Positions 44,383 to 54,109 of a stretch of DNA of 64,000 nucleotides are shown in pieces. Position 1 is the first letter of the stretch. Every line of letters begins with the position of its first letter. The translations under genes and the position numbers were made by a program. Source of the stretch: Proteus terrae subsp. cibarius (GTDB lineage: Bacteria; Pseudomonadota; Gammaproteobacteria; Enterobacterales; Enterobacteriaceae); contig NZ_CP047349.1 in assembly GCF_011045835.1 (NCBI RefSeq), forward strand, positions 3,720,001 through 3,784,000, given 5' to 3'. The notes below the pieces were generated by a model. The model was not told the DNA's origin, ran no database searches, and was given only the letters and a program-made list of their open reading frames with translations.

Positions 44383-44871
44383 ATGAAATTTTTACCTCTT
44401 TCTCTTGTTGGTATGACATTACTATTAAGTGGTTGTGTCACCAATCCTGCAGATTGTGATCCAACAACCGGTGATGTTAGTATAATTACTAAGTTTAATT
44501 GTAATTATTCAGGGACTTATGACAATCGCATTGAGCAAAAACAAGCTATTCTCGCTAATGAGAAAGCATTAAATACTGAGTTTAGAGCGGTTCTTGCGGC
44601 TATAGAGAAAGAAAAGCAACAAACTAATGCCTCTCTCAAGAGTAAGCAAGCAAGCCAACAAGCCTTAAATCAATCAATGAATAATCTGTTAAATCAAATT
44701 CGCCAAAAAACGAAAGGGCAAAATGATATTCAAAAACAGATCAATGAAATTGATAGACAAATGAAGGCAACGCAAAATAATCCTTCAAAATCAGTCATGC
44801 AAAAGCAACTTGAATTAGATAACTTACAAAATCAAGTGCTTAGCTTGCAAAGTGATTTAGGGCTTAAATAA
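44383..44871 (+). CDS. Coiled-coil lipoprotein 2 of the srf locus
   Basis: 162 residues, start ATG 44383 with AAAAGG upstream (ATG 44377 is in frame). Lipoprotein signal peptide MKFLPLSLVGMTLLLSGCVT, lipobox LSGC, then a mature N-terminus with two Cys (ADCD, KFNCNY). A coiled coil (about 52-160, rich in Gln, Lys and Leu) follows. Residue +2 is Val, which favours the outer membrane. It is the last gene before a strong terminator, so it closes the srf operon. Confidence 0.75.
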   Translation: MKFLPLSLVGMTLLLSGCVTNPADCDPTTGDVSIITKFNCNYSGTYDNRIEQKQAILANEKALNTEFRAVLAAIEKEKQQTNASLKSKQASQQALNQSMNNLLNQIRQKTKGQNDIQKQINEIDRQMKATQNNPSKSVMQKQLELDNLQNQVLSLQSDLGLK

Positions 44872-44875
44872 ACCT

Positions 44876-44912
44876 AAAAAGGCACTCTATTATTATTTAG
44901 AGGGCCTTTTTT
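44876..44912 (+). terminator. Terminator of the srf operon
   Basis: AAAAGGC-ACTCTA ... TAGAGG-GCCTTTTTT hairpin with a T-rich tail, a few bases after the second lipoprotein. The 260 bases to the next gene are AT-rich and hold no further gene. Confidence 0.83.
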
Positions 44913-45131
44913 CTTTATTTTCATTCTTATTATTTATATATTTCCATAGCGATTTATATTAATGTCATATAATTAAAAATATAATATTAATATTAGTTAA
45001 CAGGTTACTTTAATAAAATAACCTTATTTAAATAATAGCACTCTTTTTTATTCCATTAAAAACAGACACATTATTATAATCCCTTCCGCTTAATAGCGTG
45101 TTCTTATTATTTTACTTATTGGATATAACTA

Positions 45132-45683
45132 ATGAAAAGAAAATTACTATCAACTTTATTTATAACTGGTTTATTAGCGACGTCTTCTGTTTATGCACAA
45201 AACGATTTTAAATTAGAGAAAACCACACTTTCAGCAGGTTATGCACAAGTCAAAATAGCAGGCCAAAACCCAATGCATGGGGGTGTTTTTTCTATCCGCC
45301 AAGAAATAAACTCACAATTTGGTGTTTTAGCAACAGCCACTTACGCTCAAAATGAATATGATCTGAATAAGCCAGTTAATACTTTCTTTAAAGACGTAAA
45401 TGCACGTTATTACTCTGTTATGGCAGGTCCTACAATACGTTTAAATGATTTTATTAGTGTTTACGGCACAGCAGGTATGAGCCAAATTCAGTTTAAATCT
45501 CAAAGTTCAGAATTAAAGAAATTAAAGAAAAACGCATTTAGCTGGGGAGCAGGTTTAATCATTAACCCAGCTGAAATGGTTTCTATTTCTCTTGGATATG
45601 AAAATAGCCGTTTTAAATTTAAAGACGCCGATAGTAAAATTATTTTAGATGGCTTTGTTGCCAATATTGGTTATCGTTTTTAA
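45132..45683 (+). CDS. Ail/OmpX-type outer-membrane beta-barrel protein
   Basis: 183 residues with signal peptide MKRKLLSTLFITGLLATSSVYA. Mature protein has alternating strands of an eight-stranded barrel (TLSAGYAQVKIAG, GVLATATYAQNEYDL, ARYYSVMAGPTIRLNDFISVYGTAG, AFSWGAGLIINPAEMVSISLGYEN; quoted in parts) and ends in the barrel signature FVANIGYRF with C-terminal Phe. The OmpX/Ail/PagC family serves adhesion, serum resistance or stress tolerance. Its own terminator follows. It is the intact member of a tandem pair. Confidence 0.87.
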   Translation: MKRKLLSTLFITGLLATSSVYAQNDFKLEKTTLSAGYAQVKIAGQNPMHGGVFSIRQEINSQFGVLATATYAQNEYDLNKPVNTFFKDVNARYYSVMAGPTIRLNDFISVYGTAGMSQIQFKSQSSELKKLKKNAFSWGAGLIINPAEMVSISLGYENSRFKFKDADSKIILDGFVANIGYRF

Positions 45684-45691
45684 ATAAATTT

Positions 45692-45727
45692 AAGCACATA
45701 TTATTTTATGGTATGTGCTTTTTTATT
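45692..45727 (+). terminator. Terminator after the Ail-type gene
   Basis: AAGCACATA / TATGTGCTT perfect 9-bp stem, followed by TTTTTTATT. Confidence 0.8.
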
Positions 45728-45772
45728 AAATTATAATTTTATTTTAAAAAAATATTATTAATATATTTACCA

Positions 45773-46258
45773 TTGTTTTTATTTTCCACCTCATCACTCC
45801 ATGTAAAAAATAGTGATAGTAATACACTCATCTCTGCTGGCTGCGCTTATATTAAAATAAAAGATTTACCTACTGTGAACGGAATAAATATTAAATACCA
45901 AATTAATCCCAATACTTATAAAAAAACCTCTCTTCAATTTTCAGGAACGATGGCACAGAAAGCATTATCTCATAATGGCAGATTACGTTATGCATCACTT
46001 ACAATGGGCCCAGCTTACTCATTAACACCTTTTGTTGAACTATACAGTATTATCGGGGTAAGTGGTGTGAGTTACCAAACATCAGAAAATATCAATAAAG
46101 ATCATTCTTCTAAATCAGTAAGTTGGGGAGCAGGCATCACGTTAACATCACCACAAAATATTACACTTACTTTAGGCTATGAAGGCAATTATTTCAAAAT
46201 GGAAGGAAAAAGCTATCCAAGCAAAACATTTATCTCCAGTATTGGTTATCGGTTTTGA
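45773..46258 (+). pseudogene. Second Ail/OmpX-type barrel gene lacking a normal start codon
   Basis: 161 residues from a TTG at 45773, with the barrel pattern and C-terminal ISSIGYRF like the preceding gene (SWGAGITLTSPQNITLTLGYEG against SWGAGLIINPAEMVSISLGYEN; shown in part). The reading frame continues upstream as a good signal peptide (KKILLIYLPLFLFSTSSLHV) without an ATG, GTG or TTG before it back to the stop at 45734. No ribosome site precedes the TTG. So either translation uses a rare start (ATA/ATT) or the gene is start-damaged. A sequencing indel in the A-run at 45746-45752 is another reading. I list it as probable decayed paralogue. Confidence 0.55.
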
Positions 46259-46267
46259 TTTTATTCA

Positions 46268-46302
46268 AAATAAAAATGCCTCTACTTTATAAAAATAGAG
46301 GC
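46268..46302 (-). terminator. Terminator of the chb operon
   Basis: GCCTCTA (46278-46284) / TAGAGGC (46296-46302). On the minus strand the stem is followed by a T-rich run (complement of the A-rich 46268-46277), 60-odd bases past the chbG stop. Confidence 0.72.
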
Positions 46303-46363
46303 AAAATAATTCAAAAAGACCCACACCAGGGCATAACACAGACACCGATTGTCTAAAAACCCA

Positions 46364-47125
46364 CTACATTAAATCTTGATACGTTCCTAGCTGATAACCT
46401 CTTTCCAAAATCGCATGCTTTAATGCGCTATCTGTTAATACTTCAAGCTCTGTTAAACGCTGAAAACAATAACCACTTGCACGCAATGGGTTATCCACAA
46501 AAGCAGGATGTGTCATCACTTCAATAGAATGTTCATGACGCGCTTTCGATTCATCAAGCACCTTTAAAAATAATGCTTGAGTGATTTCATCTCCATAAAA
46601 TTGGCTATCAAAGCCATCACTACTAATCACACCTTGAGTATCAATCCCTTCTTTATGTGCAAGTGGCCTATCAACTCGCATCGGTAATGATTTTTCTTTG
46701 GCAAACTCAGCCACAATAGGAAAAATTTGCTTAAACATATGTACATGATGGTGGCTATCAATGTGGTCTGGCGCACAACCAAAGATCTCAATAAAACGCT
46801 GATATTGTGCATTAAGCTCAACACGAATTTCATCAAGCGGTAAATCACCCTCGTCTGCCATTTGCCATACCCATTTCCCTAACACACCTTCACGCGTTAA
46901 AGAAGGTAAAGGAGACAGCGGTTTACCCATCGTCAAAGTAAAATGAAGCCCAACACCTAAACCGGGCAACTCATGACGCAATTGTGCTGCATGTTCAATT
47001 CCCTCGGCATTGACAAGTGCCGTTGTTGAACTCACAACACCATGACGAAAACACTCTGCAATGCCGTAGTTTTGGCCCTTACTAAGCCCAAAATCATCCG
47101 CATTCACAATTAATAAACCAGCCAT
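46364..47125 (-). CDS. chbG: ChbG, chitooligosaccharide monodeacetylase (YdjC family)
   Basis: 253 residues. [19 protein letters not shown] carries the metal-binding Asp pair at the N-terminus, [11 protein letters not shown] the His ligands, and MTHPAFVD a later His. The enzyme removes an acetyl group from chitobiose/chitotriose 6-phosphate, which is needed for the ChbR inducer and for ChbF hydrolysis. Length agrees with E. coli ChbG (249). It is the last gene of the chb operon, 36 bases from chbF. Confidence 0.93.
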   Translation of the reverse strand: MAGLLIVNADDFGLSKGQNYGIAECFRHGVVSSTTALVNAEGIEHAAQLRHELPGLGVGLHFTLTMGKPLSPLPSLTREGVLGKWVWQMADEGDLPLDEIRVELNAQYQRFIEIFGCAPDHIDSHHHVHMFKQIFPIVAEFAKEKSLPMRVDRPLAHKEGIDTQGVISSDGFDSQFYGDEITQALFLKVLDESKARHEHSIEVMTHPAFVDNPLRASGYCFQRLTELEVLTDSALKHAILERGYQLGTYQDLM

Positions 47126-47161
47126 TCTGTCTCCTTATTACTTATTTTTCTCTACCGACAA

Positions 47162-48517
47162 TTAATGAGAGACTTTTTCTAACTCAGCAATCGCTTTAGC
47201 AAAATTCGGTAGATGTGCCTTATGCGCTAACAACATTTCACGCGTAAGTACTTCTGCATCTTTATCTGAAAGTACCAGTGGTGTTAAGTTCATCGCTAAT
47301 AAAGCATCATTTAATTCGCCACTCATAGCCGCTTTGCTGGCTGCGATTTCAAAGGCCTTAATGGTATGAATTAATCCCATTACCTTTTCATCAAAATGCG
47401 TTAAACGAGGATGAGGTTTAGCGCCATCACGCCCTAAAATAGCCGTTACTTCAATTGACCAATCTGCTGGAATATTATCGATATGACCATGATGAGGAAT
47501 ATTCACATAATGCTCAGCTTGTTTATCATTATAAATAGCATTAATCACTTCACAGGCTGCGTCAGAATAGTAAGCACCGCCACGTAATTCCAGCTCTTTC
47601 GGTTTGATATTTAAATCAGGATCTTTATACAATTCAAACAGTTGTTTTTCGACTTTTTGCACCACTTTAGCGCGAGCACCACCTTTATAGTATTCCCCCA
47701 TCTCAATCGCCAACATCTCTTTTTGCTTGAAGTAATACAGCAAATAAGAGCATGGCAGCATATTAAGAGAGCGGATCAATCCTTCACTAAATGGTAGGTC
47801 GAAAATATTTTTCACAGAGCCTGCGGTTAATGTTCCTGAAGCCACACCCTCTAATAATTCAGGAAAACGGGATTGACCATTTACAATGACATCTTTAATA
47901 AACACCATATGATTTAAGCCAAACAAATCGATAGAGAGTTCATCTTTTTCCGTCAGCTTCAGAACATCTGTAATAAACATCTTCATACCGATTGGAATAT
48001 TACAAACCCCAATAAATTTCTTAAAGTTGGTATGACGATAAACCGCTTCTGTTACCATACCTGCTGGATTAGTAAAGTTAATGATCCACGCATTAGGGCA
48101 AATTTCTTCAACATCTTTAATAATATCGAAAATAACAGGAATAGTGCGCAAGCCTTTAAATAGACCACCAGCACCATTGGTTTCTTGCCCTAAATAACCA
48201 TGACTTAAAGGAATAGATTCATCAAGCTCTCTTGCTTTCAATTGACCAACACGTAATTGTGTTGTGACAAAATCAGCATCTGTTAATGCTTCACGACGAT
48301 TAAGTGTTTTATAAATGGTTAAAGGAATACCTGCTTTTTTTACCATGCGTTGGCAAAGCTCAAAAATAATATCAAGCTTCTCTTTGCCTTCTTCAACATC
48401 CACTAACCATAATTCTGTGATTGGTAGTTCATGATAACGCTTAATAAAACCTTCTAATAATTCAGGCGTATAACTGCTTCCACCACCAATGGTAACAACT
48501 TTTAATTTATGACTCAT
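47162..48517 (-). CDS. chbF: ChbF, 6-phospho-beta-glucosidase (GH4)
   Basis: 451 residues of glycoside hydrolase family 4, which uses NAD+ and Mn(II). The dinucleotide motif is VVTIGGGSSYTPELLEGF, NAWIINFTNPAGMVTEAVYR and CNIPIGM hold the metal and redox residues, and FGLNHMVFI contains the His. It hydrolyses (deacetylated) chitobiose 6-phosphate and can act on cellobiose 6-phosphate. Length equals E. coli ChbF (450). Sits between chbR and chbG. Confidence 0.94.
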   Translation of the reverse strand: MSHKLKVVTIGGGSSYTPELLEGFIKRYHELPITELWLVDVEEGKEKLDIIFELCQRMVKKAGIPLTIYKTLNRREALTDADFVTTQLRVGQLKARELDESIPLSHGYLGQETNGAGGLFKGLRTIPVIFDIIKDVEEICPNAWIINFTNPAGMVTEAVYRHTNFKKFIGVCNIPIGMKMFITDVLKLTEKDELSIDLFGLNHMVFIKDVIVNGQSRFPELLEGVASGTLTAGSVKNIFDLPFSEGLIRSLNMLPCSYLLYYFKQKEMLAIEMGEYYKGGARAKVVQKVEKQLFELYKDPDLNIKPKELELRGGAYYSDAACEVINAIYNDKQAEHYVNIPHHGHIDNIPADWSIEVTAILGRDGAKPHPRLTHFDEKVMGLIHTIKAFEIAASKAAMSGELNDALLAMNLTPLVLSDKDAEVLTREMLLAHKAHLPNFAKAIAELEKVSH

Positions 48518-48677
48518 AAAATACTCCCATACAGCGTAATAGTGCTGTTATTTGTGTATTAATGGCGAAATTAAAGCGTAAAGAGCCCTGAAGAAAATAA
48601 GCTTATTTTCTTCTTTCTCTCTATTTCCAATAAAATTAATCTTTATTGTTGATTAATTTCTTACGCTTAATAATGAA

Positions 48678-49535
48678 TTAGTTTGTTTCTTTAATACTGC
48701 ACAAATTTTTTCGATAACTATTTGGCGTCAACGAAGTTATTTTCTTAAATGTCTTAATAAATAAACTTGGACTACTGTAGCCCGCATCAAAAGAAATATC
48801 TGTTATCGAATAGTTTGTAATTTCCAATTGTTTTTTCGCAAAATTAATTCGAATATCATGAATAATTTGCATTGGTGTTTTATCGTAATAACGCCGAGTT
48901 GCTCGGGTTAAATACTCTTGTGATTTCCCTGATAGCATTACCATATTAACCAGTGCATTTTCGCCAAATTTTTGTTTGTCATGCATCTCGCTAACAGTGT
49001 CTCTTAGCCATAAAGGAATATCATCTTGCGTTCTATTTTCTCGATGGTGTCGTAATCTATTCACCACATTAAAGGTGACAATTTCAATAAATTCATTAAA
49101 TTCGGTATGGCGGAAATTTAATGAGCCAATAACCGATTCAATATAGGAAAGAAACTCATTTTTTAATTCATAAACTTGCGAAGCGATAAAATAAGAAGGC
49201 AATAACGAGAGATAATGTTTATCAAAAAAGGCTTTACTAATTCCCACATTTAAAATGCGTGTTGCCCCAAAATCATAAAAACTTTGATGATGAGAGCCTA
49301 TGGGAATAAAAACAAAATCCCCCCGCTCTAATAAAACCTTTTTACCATTAATCTCTTGATAATAACGGCCTGTTAAAACAATGGTGAATTCATAATAATC
49401 ATGTTGATGCAATCCGCTGACACTTTCTGTTTTATTATAAATAAAGACATGAAAATTTTTGCCATTAAATAGCTGATCTTCATAGACCATGCGTATTTCA
49501 CTTTGTGCTCTCAATGATCCCACCACCGTATTCAT
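48678..49535 (-). CDS. chbR: ChbR, AraC-family regulator of chitobiose use
   Basis: 285 residues. The N-terminal cupin ([20 protein letters not shown]) is followed by a C-terminal pair of AraC helix-turn-helices ([20 protein letters not shown] in part; [21 protein letters not shown] in part). In E. coli ChbR is a dual regulator that represses without and activates with chitobiose 6-phosphate, together with NagC and CRP. Position chbA-chbR-chbF is conserved. It follows chbA directly (1 base between). A gap of 160 bases separates it from chbF. Confidence 0.92.
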   Translation of the reverse strand: MNTVVGSLRAQSEIRMVYEDQLFNGKNFHVFIYNKTESVSGLHQHDYYEFTIVLTGRYYQEINGKKVLLERGDFVFIPIGSHHQSFYDFGATRILNVGISKAFFDKHYLSLLPSYFIASQVYELKNEFLSYIESVIGSLNFRHTEFNEFIEIVTFNVVNRLRHHRENRTQDDIPLWLRDTVSEMHDKQKFGENALVNMVMLSGKSQEYLTRATRRYYDKTPMQIIHDIRINFAKKQLEITNYSITDISFDAGYSSPSLFIKTFKKITSLTPNSYRKNLCSIKETN

Positions 49536-49536
49536 C

Positions 49537-49884
49537 TTATTTTATCTTCTCATGTAACTCGATTAATTCTGTCACTAACTCTCTTGCTAACATTGAAGTC
49601 ATTAAATGATCTTGCGCGTGGACTAATACCAAGCTGACTTTGGTTTTGCCAACACCTTGGTCATCACCAATTAAGCGAGTCTGTATTTTATGCGCCTCAT
49701 TTAATGCTTCACGAGACTGTTCCATTAATTTTCTAGCGCCATCAAAATCACCTTCTTTGGCTTTTTTTAATGCGCCATAAGCCACACTACGGGCTTGGCC
49801 TGAATTAATGATAAGCCCCATGATGATCTCTTCAAATTCATCTTCTGTAACACTGCTATCAACTGCATTTTCAATATCTAACAT
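49537..49884 (-). CDS. chbA: ChbA, PTS lactose/cellobiose-family IIA component
   Basis: 115 residues, three-helix IIA of the Lac family. The phospho-accepting His lies in [12 protein letters not shown] (His of VHAQDH), preceded by [23 protein letters not shown] (shown in part). It takes phosphate from HPr and passes it to ChbB. AGAGGATATATC precedes the ATG. Downstream of chbC by 60 bases. Confidence 0.95.
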   Translation of the reverse strand: MLDIENAVDSSVTEDEFEEIIMGLIINSGQARSVAYGALKKAKEGDFDGARKLMEQSREALNEAHKIQTRLIGDDQGVGKTKVSLVLVHAQDHLMTSMLARELVTELIELHEKIK

Positions 49885-49944
49885 GATATATCCTCTTTGA
49901 CTCTAAGAAGTGCAGAGAAACCTCTGCACTTCTTTTTCTATAAC

Positions 49945-51303
49945 TTAAAATTTCAATGCATTGGCAATATCTTCTTCACTTTCTTCTTTTTCAATTTCAG
50001 TTTGAGCTTTATTTGAAATAATCACGAAAGGAAGATAAATCAGAGTAGCAACCCCCAAGTTAAATAGTGCTAATAACAGTGCTGCAATACTACCGTTGGT
50101 ATTAAAGAAGGCACCTAGCCCTGTTGGCATTGTCCACGGCGCAATATTTGTCACTGGAGGGATTATCCCTAAGTAATAAGCAGTCACAGTAATAGCGGCA
50201 AGAATAGGCTGAATAAGAATAAAAGGAATAAACATCACTGGATTCATAATCACAGGTAAACCAAAAATAATCGGTTCATTAATTTGGAATAAACCTGCTG
50301 GCAGTGCCAGTTTTGCCACTTGGCGATGATCGGCGCGACGAGATGCGATAAAGATAGCAAGAATAAGCCCCAGTGTTGCCCCTGTACCCCCTAAGAAGAT
50401 AAAGGAATCTAACATTGGTTTTGCCCAGAGATGGAACGTCTTACCCGCTGCCAATGCAGCTTCCACTGAACCGTATTCAGTATAAATAGAGACGTTCTCT
50501 AACGCCCAAGGGGTCATAATGCCACTATCAAGTGCAGCAAGTGCAAGTGATCCATGAATACCAAAGAACCACAGTAGAGAAGTGAAGATAACGTAAGCCC
50601 AACCAACCACTGAGCCCATTGATGCTAATGGTGTTGAGATAGAATCTAAAATAATTTGATGGAAATTCGTTTCATACGTCGCTAATCCCCACGAAATAAT
50701 CCCCATAATCGATAAGATAATAAAGCCTGGAATTAATGCAGAAAATGAACGTGAAACAGAAGCCGGTACGCTATCAGGCAAACGGATAACCCAGTTGCGA
50801 CGTACAATAAAGGTGAACATCTCAGCCACAACAAGACCAATAATGATACCTGAAATAATATTTGCTCCACCTAACCAATTAGCGCCTACTGCATAAGCAC
50901 CACCTGCGTTATAAGGTGTGACTGTCATAAAGGCAGCAATAGAAAGTAAACCTGCCGCAATCGGGTCAACTTTACGCTCTTCTGCTAATGCCATTCCGAT
51001 AAAGAACGGTGCCATCAACGACATTATCCCCAATGTACCATTATAGACATTCCCCCCTATGGCTTTAAAACCATTGAGCGTTTCTATCGTTGATGCATCA
51101 AGGCGGATACCTAAAGAATAAAAGAAGGAGCCATCACCAAAACTAAGAAAAACGTTATTAATAAGTACAAACATTGCCCCTGCAAGGGTTAACGGCATTA
51201 AACGAATAAAGCCATTTTTAATCGCATTAACGTGAGGTTGCTTTCCAATTTTAACCGCAAAAGGAAGGAGTACCTTTTCAAGTGAACCAATAAACTTACT
51301 CAT
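49945..51303 (-). CDS. chbC: ChbC, PTS lactose/cellobiose-family IIC permease
   Basis: 452 residues, integral membrane IIC with about ten hydrophobic segments. Family motifs: [20 protein letters not shown], the FFNTNGS region, and [18 protein letters not shown] (NEP-I-x-F-G-x-P substrate loop, intact). It transports chitobiose, perhaps also cellobiose, and is phosphorylated sugar-linked by ChbB. Placed between chbB (95-base gap) and chbA. Length equals E. coli ChbC. Confidence 0.95.
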   Translation of the reverse strand: MSKFIGSLEKVLLPFAVKIGKQPHVNAIKNGFIRLMPLTLAGAMFVLINNVFLSFGDGSFFYSLGIRLDASTIETLNGFKAIGGNVYNGTLGIMSLMAPFFIGMALAEERKVDPIAAGLLSIAAFMTVTPYNAGGAYAVGANWLGGANIISGIIIGLVVAEMFTFIVRRNWVIRLPDSVPASVSRSFSALIPGFIILSIMGIISWGLATYETNFHQIILDSISTPLASMGSVVGWAYVIFTSLLWFFGIHGSLALAALDSGIMTPWALENVSIYTEYGSVEAALAAGKTFHLWAKPMLDSFIFLGGTGATLGLILAIFIASRRADHRQVAKLALPAGLFQINEPIIFGLPVIMNPVMFIPFILIQPILAAITVTAYYLGIIPPVTNIAPWTMPTGLGAFFNTNGSIAALLLALFNLGVATLIYLPFVIISNKAQTEIEKEESEEDIANALKF

Positions 51304-51398
51304 AGAAAAATACCCTTAAAATGCCGCTAATTGCTCGGCTTGCTGAAAAATTCGCTCTTTGACTGGAATAGAAATAATAAAAAAATAAAAAAATAAAA

Positions 51399-51725
51399 TT
51401 AATTTGTTGTTGCAGATGCTTTTTTAATAGAGGCGACAGCGGCTTTTAACACACCTAAGCCATCTACTTTTCCGTATAACAAAGAATCGATCACTTCGAC
51501 CGGTTTATTAGGGAGCAATTTTTGGATATCAGGCAACATCCAGCTAATTTGTGGACCAAGTAAAATCAGATCTGCATCCTGTCCTTTTTGTGCTGCTAAG
51601 GTTTCAGGAAATGCTTCAATAACCACAGGCACTTCATATTTTTCTGCTTGTGCTCGCATTTTGGTCACGAGAAGAGATGTTGACATGCCAGCAGAACAAA
51701 ATAAGTAAATATATTTCTTTTGCAT
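51399..51725 (-). CDS. chbB: ChbB, PTS lactose/cellobiose-family IIB component
   Basis: 108 residues. The phosphocysteine loop is [18 protein letters not shown] with the active Cys near residue 10. VVIEAFPET and [13 protein letters not shown] follow the family. The start at 51725 has AGAGGG upstream and gives the E. coli length (106); an ATG at 51746 is in frame but less likely. It begins the chb operon. A CRP-like site lies 194 bases upstream. Confidence 0.94.
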   Translation of the reverse strand: MQKKYIYLFCSAGMSTSLLVTKMRAQAEKYEVPVVIEAFPETLAAQKGQDADLILLGPQISWMLPDIQKLLPNKPVEVIDSLLYGKVDGLGVLKAAVASIKKASATTN

Positions 51726-51918
51726 AAAACCCTCTTGAGTTGGCAACGATTTACCCTAGAGATAACAAGGCTTTCTCTTGTGCATTCATTACTGTGTCAG
51801 TACAGAAACCGAAGTAAGATTAAAATAAAGATTGTTTCTGCTTGAATGAAGTATACGCAATGATACTAATTAACGATATTTCTTATAGATTAAGAATTGT
51901 CTCTCCTTGACCTACTCT

Positions 51919-51934
51919 TTTGACACTCTTCACA
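51919..51934. promoter_or_regulatory. Candidate CRP site for the chb operon
   Basis: Read on the minus strand, TGTGA-agagtg-TCAAA matches 9 of 10 fixed positions of TGTGA-N6-TCACA. The chb operon of E. coli needs CRP. The 452-base gap 51726-52177 holds this site, the Fur-like box at 52050 and AT-rich promoter sequence for both directions, with no gene. Confidence 0.5.
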
Positions 51935-52049
51935 AATTGAGCAAATAATCTGAAGAGTTCTTTCACGTCACAAAATTTGTTCTCTATTTTCCTTTAATGA
52001 TCTCTCGCAAAATTTCGCCATTTTAGTCAAGTTAATCCTTTATTATTAT

Positions 52050-52068
52050 GAGAATGTGAATTAGTATC
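52050..52068 (+). promoter_or_regulatory. Candidate Fur box upstream of the siderophore importer
   Basis: The 19-mer GAGAATGTGAATTAGTATC matches the Fur consensus GATAATGATAATCATTATC at 14 of 19 positions. It lies 110 bases before the binding-protein start. Confidence 0.6.
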
Positions 52069-52177
52069 ATTACTCTTTATACTTTTGATGGTATTATCGT
52101 CTTCTTTGTGGATCGACATTTAGGCCACTGCTGTAAAGATCCGTGTTATTTCGTGTTGCAACAATATGGGAAAGAGA

Positions 52178-53137
52178 ATGTTTAAAAAGTCATTAAGCCC
52201 ACTGTTTTTACTGCTTTCTTCACTTGTTATCGCTGGTTGTGATAACGCTCAAGACACATCAACAGCACAATCAGCAGAGAAACAAACTCTCACGATTGAA
52301 CATTTCCAAGGGACAACTGAAATCCCTGCACATCCACAAAAAGTGGTTGTGATGAATATGGAAACCCTCGATATTATTGATGCATTGGGTGTTTCTATTG
52401 TTGGTCTTCCACAAACAAATGTTCATTTACCAAAATTCTTAGAGAAGTACACCAATCCGAACGACTATATCAATGAAGGTGCATTATTTGAGCCGAACTA
52501 TGAAAAGCTCAGCACAACAGCACCTGATTTAATTTTAAGTGGTAGCCGTGCTCGTGATGCGTATGCAAAATTAAGTGAAATTGCACCTGCGATTTCAATG
52601 GATATCGATCCGAAGCGTTTCGTTGAAAGCCTTGCTGAACGCACCACAACATTAGGTCAAATTTTTGGCAAAGAAGAACAAGCTAAAAAATTACTGGCTG
52701 ATTTCAATAGCAAAATTGATACCGTAAAAGCCAAAACACCAGACGCAGGTAAAGCAATGGTGGTTTTAGTCAGTGGCGGTAAAATTTCGGCTTATGGCCC
52801 AAGCTCTCGCTTTGGCTTTATCTATGATGTATTAGGTTTTGAACCAGCTTATGTTTTTGATAGCCCAGGTTCACACGGCAACATTGTCAACTCTGAATTA
52901 CTGTTAAAACTTAATCCAGATTGGCTGTTTGTCATTGACCGTGATGCAGCAATTGGTCGTGAAGATTCACAACCAGCTCAACAAGTCCTTGATAATGCTC
53001 TGGTAAGAAAAGTAAATGCTTGGAATAAAGACCAAGTTATCTATCTTGATGCAAGTTCCATTTATATCTCTGGCGGGATCCAAACTTACTCTCGCTTAAT
53101 GGATACAATTAATCAGGCATTGGATCAGAAAAAATAA
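52178..53137 (+). CDS. Siderophore ABC importer, substrate-binding lipoprotein
   Basis: 319 residues with a lipoprotein signal peptide (MFKKSLSPLFLLLSSLVIAGC). Cluster A-2 / FepB-like fold with TIEHFQGTTEIPAHPQKVVV, LSTTAPDLILSGSR and GKISAYGPSSRFGFIYDVLGF (shown in part). The layout follows the CeuE/FatB/YclQ group, which binds catecholate or related siderophores. The start at 52178 has GGGAAAGAG upstream; ATG 52166 is in frame. A Fur-like box lies in front. First gene of a four-gene importer. The natural ligand cannot be told. Confidence 0.86.
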   Translation: MFKKSLSPLFLLLSSLVIAGCDNAQDTSTAQSAEKQTLTIEHFQGTTEIPAHPQKVVVMNMETLDIIDALGVSIVGLPQTNVHLPKFLEKYTNPNDYINEGALFEPNYEKLSTTAPDLILSGSRARDAYAKLSEIAPAISMDIDPKRFVESLAERTTTLGQIFGKEEQAKKLLADFNSKIDTVKAKTPDAGKAMVVLVSGGKISAYGPSSRFGFIYDVLGFEPAYVFDSPGSHGNIVNSELLLKLNPDWLFVIDRDAAIGREDSQPAQQVLDNALVRKVNAWNKDQVIYLDASSIYISGGIQTYSRLMDTINQALDQKK

Positions 53138-53146
53138 AGTAACTGA

Positions 53147-54109
53147 ATGAAAACGTTCCATTTATCATTGGGGATAGGAGGTATCGCTATCCTCTCAATG
53201 ATCAGTCTATTTGTCGGCGCAGGAGATATTACTCCTGCTTCGCTTTTTTCTGATCCCGATATGCGCGATATCTTCTTTATCAGCCGTGTTCCAAGAACCC
53301 TGTCATTATTACTCGCTGGTGGTGCCATTAGCGTTGCAGGTTTAATAATGCAACTGCTCACTCAAAACCGCTTCGTTGAGCCTTCTCTTGCAGGAACAAC
53401 ACAATCAGCAAGCCTTGGATTATTAGTCGTTATGCTGCTCTTTCCTGCAGCGGGTATCTTTACCAAAATGATGGTCGCCACTGTTTTTGCTCTGCTTGGC
53501 ACTTTGTTGTTTATGCTACTTCTGCAAAGGATCACCTTAAAAACAACACTGATAGTACCTTTAGTCGGCATTATGCTCAGTGCAGTTATTGGCGCACTCA
53601 CCATCTTCTTAGCGGTATATTTCGATTTACTGCAATCATTAGATGCTTGGACCAGTGGCGATTTTTCAAGTGTATTACAAGGTCGCTATGAACTTTTATG
53701 GCTTGTTGGCGCACTGGCAATCATGGCGTGTTGGGTTGCAGATAGCTTTACTGTGGCTGGAATGGGGCGAGAGTTCTCCATTAACGTGGGGCTGAATTAC
53801 CGCAAAGTAATGATAATAGGATTATCGATTATCGCGCTTATCAGTGGTGTTGTGGTTTCTGTTGTTGGTGCATTACCTTTCCTCGGTTTGATTGTGCCAA
53901 ATTTGGTGAGCTTAGTGATGGGGGATAATATCCGTAAAACTATCCCTTGGGTTTGCTTAAGTGGTGGCGCGATTGTTTTACTGTGTGATGTGATTGGTCG
54001 CCTTATTCGCTACCCATTTGAAATACCTGCCAGTATTATCTTAGGGGCAGTGGGTGCCATTATTTTCCTTTTCTTACTACTAAAGCAGCAACGTTATGCA
54101 AAAAGTTAA
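53147..54109 (+). CDS. Siderophore ABC importer permease 1 (FecCD family)
   Basis: 320 residues with about ten membrane helices of the BtuC/FecCD fold. Family motifs: RVPRTLSLLLAGGAISVAGLIMQ, FVEPSLAGTTQSASLGLL, GMGREFSINVGLNYRKV (coupling helix) and GALPFLGLIVPNLVSLVMGDN. It heads the membrane pair like FatD/CeuB. Overlaps permease 2 by 14 bases. Confidence 0.9.
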   Translation: MKTFHLSLGIGGIAILSMISLFVGAGDITPASLFSDPDMRDIFFISRVPRTLSLLLAGGAISVAGLIMQLLTQNRFVEPSLAGTTQSASLGLLVVMLLFPAAGIFTKMMVATVFALLGTLLFMLLLQRITLKTTLIVPLVGIMLSAVIGALTIFLAVYFDLLQSLDAWTSGDFSSVLQGRYELLWLVGALAIMACWVADSFTVAGMGREFSINVGLNYRKVMIIGLSIIALISGVVVSVVGALPFLGLIVPNLVSLVMGDNIRKTIPWVCLSGGAIVLLCDVIGRLIRYPFEIPASIILGAVGAIIFLFLLLKQQRYAKS

